64,000 nt of DNA from Branchiostoma floridae (lineage: Eukaryota; Chordata; Leptocardii; Amphioxiformes; Branchiostomatidae). Positions 26,101 to 38,100 of this stretch are shown piece by piece. Under the pieces are notes generated by a model that made no database searches, had not been told where the DNA came from, and saw only the letters and a list, made by a program, of their open reading frames with translations. Location of the stretch: the NCBI RefSeq assembly GCF_000003815.2, contig NC_049989.1:66351-130350 (forward strand). Reading direction: 5' to 3'. Both the position numbers and the translations under genes were made by a program. How positions within the stretch are numbered: the stretch's first letter is position 1; the number at the start of each line of letters is the position of its first letter.

Positions 26101-29100
26101 GCCAGATGGCCACATGGAGTGTCGCTATCTCCTGCCAATCAGAAATGGAAGAAATATGCTTGGTCGTGGCGCTTTTGGAGTAAACAACATCTGGGATCAA
26201 TGATCACAAACCACCCAGAATTTGCTGCGTTGAAAATACAATTTTTTCCTCGGGGAAAAACGTATTTTACTCTCCTCAAATTCCTAGCTCCTACTCTATA
26301 ACGTAGCATAGAATAAGATAAACAGAGAGGAATGTGTTTGGCGGTACAGAATATTTAATGAGGAGAGTTGAACAGGAATTGTGACAACATGAAAGATTTC
26401 CATTGGGAAAACAATTTCCAATCGTACAAAAATAGACCTTATAATCCGTTTACAAACGGGAACTGTGACTGAAGTGGTTCGAAAATGATGACATAAGGAT
26501 CAAGACCACCAAATAGCTCACTAACTGTGAGCAGGAAGCAAAACCGCCAAATGGACGCAGAAATGCGGACGACAAAATGGAGTTGAAAATAGTCACTTAC
26601 GGTTGCAAGAGCTTGGGCTGGTAGATGCGGGATGAGAGCCCCACGAATACTTTTGTAATAGTATAGATTTCCATAGTCTGATAGATGTAAAGAATCAGCA
26701 GCGAAGTAATCTTTGTTTTTCTGCCACAGACGGCTGTGGTACCAACGGGTAACAGACGGAGTGGAATCGATGATAGGCCGGAGAATTGTACGGAATACGC
26801 GTAGACGATCGTGAAAGTCTGGTAGGTAGTTAGGGGACTTCAGTCTCCACAGTGGTTCTGCAACAATGACTACACGGACAGAAGGGATACAAGCTATGGT
26901 CCAAGCCAAAGACACAAGGTCATGTGCCACTTGGTCAGGAGATTGGTTTCGCAGACAAATGTCGTTGTGTGCTAAGTCCAGATAAACGATGTGTGGATTA
27001 GAGTGTCGCAGAATGGGAAGAATTGTTTGGTAGTACCTGGCGATGGTGCAGCCAGGTACTCCATGAAAGGAAATGTCCACGTTTTCAAGCCAGAATGTAG
27101 GAGAGATGACTCGGCCATGAGCCGTAGAACAACGCCGCCGAATGAAATGGTCTAGACGGCGAATAAAGGAATGTCCGGTAATGGCTATACGGGTGGTCTG
27201 TTCCATATGCCTTGAACAAGAATGAAATAAAGGAAAACGATAAAAGTCACAGGCACGCTCACCGTTAGCGCTATGTAACTGCTGGGCCGGGTGGACAGTG
27301 GGTGATCCGAACACTATCGCAGTTAGGTCGCAGCGCGTGGACGGCAGACAGTCGACCGGGGGAAGGCGGCTCCGACGTCCGTTGAGCAGTTCGCGATGCT
27401 TGCGGTCTTCAGCAGTAGAACAAAGCAGAACTGAAACGTGGAACACTAGTCCACAGAAAATGAAGGGTAAGAAGAACGCAGAGTAACAGACGATGGAGAA
27501 ATGGGTACTCCAGTCTTTGTGACTTCTATACCGCAAGAGACACAAGCTTTGCTGTTGCCTGTGCTACAGCTGAGAAGGGAAGTGAATGATTATTAGAGAG
27601 AGCGTTCCAAGAAGCCAGATGGCCACATGGAGTGTCGCTATCTCCTGCCAATCAGAAATGGAAGAAATATGCTTGGTCGTGGCGCTTTTGGAGTAAACAA
27701 CATCTGGGATCAATGATCACAAACCACCCAGAATTTGCTGCGTTGAAAATACAATTATCTATTAATAGTTCGCTGCGTTGCCTCGTTACAGTAATGAGAT
27801 TGTACACAGCAAGAACTGGGTTCCAGAACAGACATTGAGGTAAAAATATGGTTACCTCGTCTTGAAGTAATATGAGGTCGCCATATCACTTGCAGTACAA
27901 TTATTTCCTTATTTGATACCATGTTTGACATATAGGGCGATATGTGCGTTGGTTATGAATCCCTTGATACATTTGTGATCACCGTAATGCAAGTCACAGC
28001 ACGAAAACAACTTTTTAAGCAAAGTTTCAGAGATACGTATAAAGCCCTTAAATGCGGAGAAATATTTCAGCAGATTTTAAGATCTATTAAAGGCATCGGA
28101 AACATACATTTGGCATTTACGGAAGATTTCAGCGTTTGTAAATCTAACTTAATCTGTTGTGTTTCTTTACGTGAATTTTACATGTATTTTAGTATGCCGA
28201 AAAGACAACTTAAATGTCTCAAAAATATTTTCTGTTAAAACGGACAAATACCGTTTCTCTAGATCTGTTACAAAATACATGTTAACCGGCTAAGTCAAAT
28301 GTAATAAGCCTTTGTCTGGTGTAAGATAAAACATTGCGTCATCTGTTTTATAACAGTGGCAAGATTTACAGTCAAAACTGAAAATCATTGCACTATCTGG
28401 TACAAAATGTTATGTTTATACCTCAGCAAAATACAAATACAATACTATACACAGTCAAATACAATAATCTTCTGTGTTTTTTAGCTATTCCGAAAGCATT
28501 TGACGTATTCAAACTTTCTGTGCGCAAGGTTTAATTCGAACAGGGGAGAACTTCTCACGGTTAGCCTATATACGCTCTTTTACGTTATATAAAATGTTGC
28601 GTATACCATGGTCAATATTGACCGAAGGATGCCATATACATAATTTATTTCGAACCGTCATTTACGCAAAGAAGGGAAGACCTCCCCCGTTAATATATTT
28701 GCCAAGACGTATATAAAATGTTGCGTATTTCTGTAAAACATACGACATGTTTAATCTTTGAATCCGCGCAGTTTAAGCGAACTAGGGGAGACCTCCCCCG
28801 TTTAGATTATATGCTGCCAAAACGTATATGAAATGTTGCGTATTTCTTTTGAACATACGACATGTTGAATCTTTGAATCCGCGCAGTTTAAGCGAACTAG
28901 GGGAGACCTCCCCCGTTTAGCTTATATGCTGCCAAAACGTATATGAAATGTTGCGTATTTCTGTAAAACATACAACAAGTTTAATCTTTGAATCCGCGCA
29001 GTAACTTGGGAGACCTCCCCCGTTTAGCTTATATATTGTCAAGACGTATATAAAATGTTGCGTATTTCTGTAAAACATACAACAAGTTTAATCTTTGAAT

Positions 29101-32100
29101 CCGCGCAGTTTAAGCGAACTAGGGGAGACCTCCCCCGTTTAGCTTATATGCTGCCAAAACGTATATGAAATGTTGCGTATTTCTGTTGAACATACGACAT
29201 GTTTAATCTTTGAATCCGCGCAGTTTAAGCGAACTAGGGGAGACCTCCCCCGTTTAGCTTATATGTTGCCAAAACGTATATGAAATGTTGCGTATTTCTG
29301 TAAAACATACGACATGTTTAATCTTTGAATCCGCGCAGTTTAAGCGAACTAGGGAGACCTCCCCCGTTTAGCTTATATGCTGCCAAAACGTATATGAAAT
29401 GTTGCGTATTTCTGTTGAACATAAAACAAGTTTAATCTTTGAATCCGCGCAGTTTAAGCGAACTAGGGGAGACCTCCCCCGTTTAGCTTATATGCTGCCA
29501 AAACGTATATGAAATGTTGCGTATTTCTTTTGAACATACGACATGTTTAATCTTTGAATCCGCGCAGTTTAAGCGAACTAGGGGATACCTCCCCCGTTTA
29601 GCTTATATGCTGCCAAAACGTATATGAAATGTTGCGTATTTCTGTTGAACATACGACATGTTTAATCTTTGAATCCGCCCAGTTTAAGCGAACTAGGGGA
29701 GACCTCCCCCGTTTAGCTTATATGTTGCCAAGACGTATATGAAATGTTGCGTATTTCTGTTGAACATACGACATGTTTAATCTTTGAATCCGCGTAGCTT
29801 AAGCAAACTTGGGGGCACTACCCCCGTTTTATCTATTAGCTAATACCGTCTCAAAGGTTTTATGAAACGTTGCCTTTTTCTGCTCAACATACGGCATGCT
29901 TGAAGCGCAGTTTATGCGAACAGGAGGAGACCCTTTCCTTTTTATTTTATACCGCATATATGTTCTGAAATTCCAGGGTCTAAATCAGGGTTAGGCCGCC
30001 TGTTTTCTTTGTGGCAAGCTGACCCTCGAGCTAAGAGACGGTAGAAATCCCGACTACTAGCTGCTATGAATATCTCCGCGACTCAACCTCTGCTTGAAGA
30101 ATAAGGATGTAGTAGGTATAGCGTTTTGTGCAGTGAGTTGTGTTTTCTCTATAAAACGGCAAGCAGTTCTTACTACAGGTAAATGTACGAAATATGTTTA
30201 TTTCTTTATCTACAAGCAAGCATCGAGAAAGAACAGTTTGTGCACACAGGCGGTGTCTTCTCGTGTTGCTCGTGTTTATTTGGGTTATGGACAAAGATGT
30301 AAATTTATTCAGCGTTATTTCGTAATCGCCATGGGGTGCACGCCTCCGTCCGTCCAAGGAGGTTGAACTTCCTTGGTCCGTCTGTGGCACAGCTGTGTCA
30401 TGTGATAGGATGTATCCAATGGCAGAAAAGAGTGGGGGGTTCAAATTTACGGGCCATACGTACGACAAGGAGCGGTTATTTTCCAGGCGTTCATTTTTGA
30501 AGAGAAGTATTGAAGAAAGTTTGGGCCTGTTCTAGCCCGCAAGTTGTGGCCGCGACACCGCTTTTACCGCCTAGGACCCCCGGTGACGGAATTTGACTCA
30601 AAGATACGAGGTGGCTGTCATTCTGTACAAGCTGTTGTTGTTGGAAATCGACACAGAATGGGAAATCACGGCCCTTGTACCATCCGGATTAATAGAAGCC
30701 GACACTGCAAGCTGAACATGTTTCGCGTTCACAGAATGCAGGACCATCCAACAACACGAGTCATATCGGCCACTACTCTAGATCTTACCGGATTCTTATT
30801 CCTGTGGTGACCAGATCTAGATGGAACTGTGCATGTGTGCTCTTTGTAACTTACGCCGAGACGCTTCGCCCGACACTGGAAATGGGACTGTGGACTGCTG
30901 CACGGAATTGCGCAACCGTTGTGATTGTTTCAACTGCCGACTACATCAGATTAAAAGGCCACAAATACCTAGTAGGCAGCAGTTTTTTTTTTACTCTTCC
31001 ATTTAATATTTTCTCGTAATTCAATAAAATTTCAAAGTTTCATCCATTGTATTTTCTTGCTTTGAAATGTGCTAATGATTATTCTAAAATGGCACTTATA
31101 TCCACACCTTATAATCAACTTAATGCACACATATATGAGACGTACAGAGGGAACTTTAAACATGTCTTAAGGGTATTTTAGTACGTATTTATGACAACTT
31201 TAAGCTGCTTAAAAGAAAAATATAGACACATTAAATCCTCTTAATTCACACGTATATGAGACGTAAATAGGCTTTAGATCAAATAAACGTGAAGTTTAAA
31301 CATGTCTTAAGGGCGTTTTAATAGGTATTTATGGCGAATTTAAGCTACTGAAAAGGCACCTAAACACGTTATAATCCACTTAATGCACACGTATATGAGA
31401 CGTAAATAGGCTTTAGATCAAATAAACGTGAAGTTTAAACATGTCTTAAGGGCGTTTTAATAAGTATTTATGGCAACTTTAAACTGCTGAAAAGGCACCT
31501 AAACACACGTTATAATCCACTTAATGCACACGTATATGAGACGTAAATAGGCTTTAGATCAAATAAACGTGAAGTTTAAACATGTCTTAAGGGCGTTATA
31601 ATAGGTATTTATGGCAAATTTAAGCTGCTGAAAAGGCACCTAAACACACGTTATGATCCACTTAATGCACACGTATATGAGACGTAAATAGGCTTTAGAT
31701 CAAATATACGTGAAGTTTAAACAAGTCTTAAGGGCGTTTTAATAGATATTTATGGCAACTTTAAACTGCTGAAAAGGCACCTAAACACACGTTATAATCC
31801 TCTTAATGCACACGTATATGAGACGTAAAGAGGCTTTAGATCAAATAAACGTGAACTTTAAACAAGTTTTAAGGGGGTTTTAAAAATCATTTACGACATC
31901 TTTAAGCTGCTGAAAGACAACGGGAAAACCGGAAAATAAGGACTAACACGGACCTACAGAAAGACCACTTAAAGGCAATATTTACGTACTCGTATAAGTG
32001 GTGTATAGATCCGTAAAGAAGGAAAATACGTCAACATTACGCATGGTTTCAGCACGCTTAAATACCGTTTTTCGTGCCGTGAGTGATAGTAACGTTAAGA

Positions 32101-35100
32101 AACAGGATCACTGTACACTAGTGTCTTTGTGTTGTTGTGTTGATATATGCCTACATAAAAGGCACGTACATGGCAAATACGTATGCGTTACTTAAGACGA
32201 GTATACTTACACATTTACTCCGGAGCAGTTTTTTTTTTACTTCGGAGCAGTTTGTTTTTACTCCGGAGCAGTTTGTTTTTACTCCGGAGCAACACGTATA
32301 GCTACTCCAAAGGAATTATTTACTGCATGTACATATAGATAGTATATCTTCGTAAGTACATGGCAAATATGCTTACCGAGCGTTGACCAACCAGCGTACC
32401 TTACTTATAATGGGCGTGTTTTAACATGCTACATGTTCGGGTGTGTTCAGTGCAAAATTTACGTCACGATGATGCAAACGTTTGCAGTGAGAAGCCAACA
32501 GAGACACTGTACAAACGACGGGTACTTGTCGTGCCGCCGACGGTCAAGCCATCCGTCCTATCCACGTCGGCGTAACAACCAGTTTCCCGCATAGTCGCAA
32601 GTCAGGTTGCTAACTCGGTCGAGATGGCACTGGTATTTCTTTCATAGCGTTCGTTCGAGTTGATACACACGTCCACGGCGAAAGACATTGCGGTAACGAG
32701 TCGACCCCAGTTTAATCGTCGCTCTTGCAGTACTTTCTCGAGCACCGTTTTCATCCCATCCCTCGCGTTGGGTACGTTGTCCATGAAACTGTCGATAATC
32801 TTTTCATATTCCTCTTCCGCCGAGATCGTATCCACCCATTGTATTACTTTAAAGCACGCCACCGAACTGGGGCGTCGCCAGTGTTCGGGAAACAAGTCTT
32901 GGGCATTGTGATATAGTAACTGACGAAAGACGTCTGTTGTTTGTGCTTTCAGCGCATCCATAGAAGACTGATGTCAGCAGATTTAACCGGTTGACACATA
33001 TATCCATTACGTGAAAACCACACTTTCAAAATAGTCCCCTAGCAGAGACATATAAGCTAGCCTTATAAGGGCATGTCTTTCACAATGGGGGAAGGGGGTG
33101 GCGGTTGTCATAGTTACCTTGATGGGTCAAAAGGTCGTCCTGTCCTCTGTTTCACCCCGACCAGAGCTCAAAAATTACCAATCCCGTAGATTTTGCCGTC
33201 AGACGATGACCTCTGACCTGCACCACCTGAATAGATAATATGTGACCATCTGACCTGCTCCTCCTGAATAAATTATATGTGACCTCTGACATGCTCCACC
33301 TTGCTTCACCTTGCTCAGCCTGAATAAATAATATGTGACCTCTGACATGCTCCACTTTGCTCCGCCTGAATAAGGATAGTGATCCTGTCCCTTCTATACT
33401 ACTTTCGTCCAGAAAAGCTCTAAACCACACTGTAAATTGCACAAAGCTGCTGCAAACAGGGTTAACACGTGCTATGGATTGATAAATAACTGAACATTTC
33501 TCATACCTCTCTTGGCCATAACAATTTTGTCTCAGCAGCTAAGCCTACCGCCTATCTTCATAGGTCAGGGACAGGTCCCTTTCTCATCCCCGTTCCTTCA
33601 TATTGCACGGCTCTATTACCTTCTGCTACCTTTAGGCGTGTTTCATTGTATAGCTCAGTTAAATACTTGTAAAACATATACAAAGAAACGCAGTATTTTA
33701 CGATACATTAACATGTGCGAAAGGGTCCACTATTAAAAGCCAGATATGTTTCTCTCCTTGCTTTATAAAGTTATAAGTAGATCGATCACTTTGCCTAAAT
33801 TTCTGTTTCCGTACTGTGAATAAATCTAATATTCCAAACATTTTGACACAAATACGATCACGATCAGTCTGCATTTGATACAATCTGTCTTCCTTATACC
33901 CCTGTCACATTTGGCGAAAATCGATTGGACGACGATTCTGCGGCAATCGCCCGAACCTTGCTTATAATAATAACTTAATTGCACAACAATTGTACAAGGT
34001 ACAAAGTATGGCTTATATGTGATAGGGGCGGTTTTCAGGTGAAAAATACGCGCAACCCTCTGTCGATCATTAATTAAATATGGCCGATTTTCCATCGATA
34101 CGCCCGAAGATCGTGGATAATGTGACATGGGTATTACTGTGAACATGCAGTGTCATAGCATACCTCTATCACATAGATTCACTAGTAAGAGGAATGAATT
34201 TGTGTCTACTAAAAAAAATGTGATTGCACCCCACTATCACATCAATTCACATTAGTTCACAAATTCACAAGTAAGAGGAGAAACATGGTGTCTACTAGTG
34301 ATAAAATGTGATAGCATCCATCTATCACAATAATTTACTAGTAGTAAATAGACGATTATTGAGATAACAGTTCGAAAATGAGTTATCACAACTTTTCCAA
34401 CTATAACGTTTCCTGTCCTGAAATACTATTCCAAGCAAAATAAATGTGATAAATAATAATGCCTACATGCATCTTTACCCTCCTCTTTATATATTAGTGG
34501 ACATCAGCGGTAAACTGGAAGAGGACTTACTCAATGGGTACAGTGAAAGCCAGCCACCTGATACTGAGAGGGGGGGTCACACTATTATCGTCTTCAATGG
34601 AACTGTGGAAGAGGTCATCGACCTGGTATGCTTTGTTTTTTTGTTTGTTTGTTTGTTTGTATTGCGTACCCAGTAAACCGCCTAATAGCTCAAGACGTAA
34701 CAGACCAGGTTTGCACTGAACAGTACAAGCTGCATATCCGGACAGATTTATTTGATCCACTCACACCGGAAAGGACCCCTACTATAAGTGTAGATAAGTA
34801 TGGTGGGTTCTTTAACGTGCTCGAGGTGTGGCTCTCCGCAAACGTCCTATCCGAGGGACAGCCCTTACCGAAGCTACATGTAGGTACTCCTTTTCATCTG
34901 ATTGAAGTGAAGAAAGCCGAGTAGAGTGCAATTCCCAGGGGCAGAAAATCGATGGCACATCCACGGATTAAAACACAGAACCTCTGGGTTATAAAACGAA
35001 CACCCTGCTGATTGCACCGAACGATCAGCATTGGCAGCCGACCACGCGGGGATCTTGATCGACTCCAGCTTTGGGCGGGAGCGGCTGCTCCGCAGTATGA

Positions 35101-38100
35101 TGGACGTCTGACCGTCGCGTGTGATCTCGTGGTTGTTCTCAGGCTGTGTAAAGGAGTCCACGAACTCCGGGATAAGTAGGGGTTTCTCACCTTGTTTTGG
35201 GGCGCTGTTGTGTAGATAGAATTACTGGTCGTCCGCTGCGCCGTCCACCAGGAGACCGTCGATTCCTTCCACCTGGGACAGGAGTTCGGACAGCTCCTTG
35301 TCCACTTTCAGGTCATCCATGGTGACTGCCGCCTTGGTCTTGGCGGGATTCGCTGCCCCGGCCGCCGCCTGCAGCTTAGTCGTGGCCGTGCATAGCAGGG
35401 CGTACTGGTCCACGGACAGGTACAGCATTTGTAGCATTTCGGTTGTTACACAGTACCGAGAAGGGCCTCCTTCTCGGCCAGTTCGGCCTTGGCCAAGGCC
35501 TTGACCGTCATTCTGTGAAGTCGAATTCGGCCATGGCGCTGGGAGAGAGAGGAGTTTCGCGTCCGCACGCGTTAAAGGGCTATCCGGGAATGATGCCCCG
35601 GACTATCCCGCCTGGAGTTAATTAACTAAAGCTGATCGTTGCGGGTCCGTGTGTGGTCGGATCGAACAACCTCCTCGGATCAAAACATAAATAAACAATC
35701 CTTTATTACCATTAGAATCTGTAATAAATTTTAGACCCTTCTTGGTTTATAAGCAAAAGATAACTCACGGAAGTACATAACAGAATTTAAGTAACGGATC
35801 ATGTCATTTTTATTTCAGGACGAAAAGAAAGAGCGTCTGGTTGCCTCTCTAGTCATCGACTTCGTAAGTGGACTAAGTTGTGACATCTTCGACAAGTTTC
35901 AAAATATTGCATTTATGTCGATTTGCATTGAAGACATTTGGCGGTTTTCCAACGGTTAACCTTATTCAGACCGGGTGGCTTTGATGTCTCATAACGTCAG
36001 AACCACTTACGCTAGAGCCACCAAATATGGTGACTTTTCCTGAAATTTAGTTGGCAACAATTTCCTAAATTTGGCAAATTTTCAATTTTTTTGTGCTGCC
36101 ATGCAAATCGTATGTTGACAGGCATATTTGACGAAAATCGCTTGTTGACAGGCTAATTGACAAAAATGGGTTCTAACAATGTATTTCTTTCATTTTAATT
36201 GACAATATTACTACTATTTTCTTCCATGAATAGAATTGTATGTTATCTAGAATATATATATCGTCTACACCATTCTCTAAAAATTTGTTTGCCATGCATG
36301 TGAGAAGTCCTTTAAGAGTTACAGGAGTTAGAAGAGGCGGGCTGAAACCAGCCCAACCCCCCCCCCGTCCCAGATTGACCCAAAAAGCCAGGTCTGAATA
36401 GGGTTAAAATATTCACAATTTTTTTATTTTTCCAGACATGGCGGGACAGCAGACTGGAGTGGAAGCCAAAGTACTTCGGAAATATTGAAACCCTCAGCGT
36501 CGTGGGCAGCAGCATCTGGACCCCTACTTTTACACTGAAGAGGACGTATGTAGTCTGTCTTTGTAAGTGTGTGTGTGTGTGCGTGCGTGTGTGAGTGTGC
36601 GCGCGTGTGTGTGAGTGTATATCTGTACATGTGTGTGTGTGTGTGTTGTATGTATATGTGTGTGTGTCAGTGTGTGTTTGTGTGAGTGTGTCTGTATGTC
36701 GACAAGCGATGATTTTTGAGTGTGTGTGTATATCGACCAGCGAGGATTTTTTTCCTAAATTCAATATGAATCATATATATTTCGCACATATACTAGTATT
36801 GCCCCCCCCCCCCTCCATAGTGCTGATCCTTTGTACCGAGGCCTGCCAGATGACGTACCTGTCTTGATCAGCTCCAATGGTACAGTTAGATGGAGGGTAG
36901 AGACCCTGACCAGCACCATCTGTATTACACATCCGTTTTTCTTCCCTGCTGACACCATGGAATGCCACATCTGTTTCTCTGTTCTCCCAGCAATTGATCA
37001 AACCGTCGGTAAGGTTTAATAGATACGTCATAAAAAGTATCAATAGTTTCATTTTATTGGAGTGTAATGGAGTACAATGTCGTATTTCAGGTTTGCCCCT
37101 ACCACTATGTTGGACACACAAAACGAATGATGCCTAAATTCTAAAATTTAGAGAATGTAACAAAAAGGTGGAGCAATACAATACGGCAAATCGACCAGCG
37201 ATGATTATTTCCTATATTTAATTTTACAGTGACACTTGTATCACATTAAAACCATTAAAATTTCTACGAAGAGAATTTCTAAGACAAACAAAATTAATGA
37301 TGCCAGTACGCGTCTCCCATAGTCATTGTCACATAGTCAGTTTCAAATACGGCGGCCATCTTGGATTTTCCGGGGGCCATGTAACAAAACGAGACTGGAT
37401 AGGAGAGTCCCTAGTTGAAATCATGTATTAGAGTATAGGTAGGCCATCCTCAGTGGTAAGTTCTGCCCCTCTAAAAGGACATATCTGTGAAGTCCCGGAA
37501 ATAACTCTATTTCTTGTGATGATTGATTCAACACAGGATGCGGTGGGAGCAGTTCCTGCGACGTCTGGTCTCCCCCACAACAGGAGGGCGAATGGAACCG
37601 GAAGGACAAGATCTTCGCTAAAGGCAACAAGGAGGCGTGCTTCGCTGTTCATCTGGAGAGGATCCCGCTGTTCCACATCGCCACTACTATCGGGCCCTGC
37701 GCCATCCTGGTGGTGCTGATGACCATCACCTTCATCATGCCCATAGACAAGGGAGACCGGATCTCCTTCGGAGTGACCATCCTGCTATCTATGGTCGTGT
37801 CTCTCGTGTTTGTCACTGAGGTACTTCCTGTCAAGGGAGACCTGCCTTTTTTGGGTGAGTAAAGATGGATATGAAAAGTTGAGATCTCTTGCTTTATGCA
37901 CTGTTCATGCAAATGACATACTCATTTGCATAATTTATGCATGGTGATGTTCACCTTTAACTTACACATGTCAAAGTATATAGTTCCCCTCATTTATCTT
38001 CAGCAGTTTTGCCATTTTTGTATCAATAATGCAACTGAGTTCTCATTTGCATGCTTGGTATCTGTTTACGTCCAAAATGTCATGAATTACGCGTAACAAA

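Larger units (their letters stand above)
20141..27754 (-). mobile_element. Ngaro-type tyrosine-recombinase retrotransposon, copy 1
   Basis: Split direct repeats A1 (20141-20410), B1 (26000-26241), A2 (26242-26511) and B2 (27513-27754) flank two coding segments on the minus strand: gag/RT-RNaseH/recombinase (25032 down to 21328) and an SGNH hydrolase (27206 down to 26439). A1[ORFs]B1A2[ORF]B2 is the hallmark of Ngaro/DIRS-group elements, which integrate through circular DNA using a tyrosine recombinase rather than an integrase. The coding frames look intact. The insertion shows no target duplication when compared with the other palindrome arm. Confidence 0.93.
27994..32082. mobile_element. 4.1-kb TIR element made largely of tandem arrays, present only in the right palindrome arm
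   Basis: The left end TCACAGCACGAAAAC and the inverse of the right end TCACGGCACGAAAAA match, and imperfect similarity extends about 45 bp. The left arm has the uninterrupted sequence (around 14428) that corresponds to joining the flanks, so this is an insertion in the right arm. It contains a 115-bp array (28560-29870) and a 141-bp array (31085-31905). The middle (29950-31020) has no clear transposase. Target duplication is at most 1-2 bp and ambiguous. Confidence 0.68.
12790..33400. repeat. Giant imperfect inverted repeat (foldback structure) inside intron 11
   Basis: The left arm runs from about 12790 to 14512. Its inverse is found from about 33400 down to 32083, resuming at 27993-27908 after a 4.1-kb insertion. 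Shared blocks in mirror order: AGGGACAGGATCACTATC at the outer edge, a GGTCAGAGGTCACATATTAT minisatellite, a Bcl-2-like gene, CTCCGGAG repeats, a block including GATCCTGTTTCTTAAC, and one including ACGGTGATCA...ATGTATCAAGG. A third inverted pair (19278-19440 against 19982-20138) lies near the centre. The outer edges define a roughly 20.6-kb segment. It may be an unclassified mobile element with long TIRs or an inverted duplication. No recognisable transposase, integrase or polymerase of its own was seen. Confidence 0.8.

Noticed and set aside
27942-28238. 98-codon frame at the left end of the 4.1-kb insertion
   Set aside because: It crosses the insertion border (27994), so it joins unrelated sequences. 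No domain.
12790-33400. Complete Polinton/adintovirus
   Set aside because: Long inverted ends and a Bcl-2-like gene are suggestive, but no protein-primed polymerase, integrase, protease, ATPase or capsid gene is visible in the interior, which is filled by LINE and Ngaro insertions.
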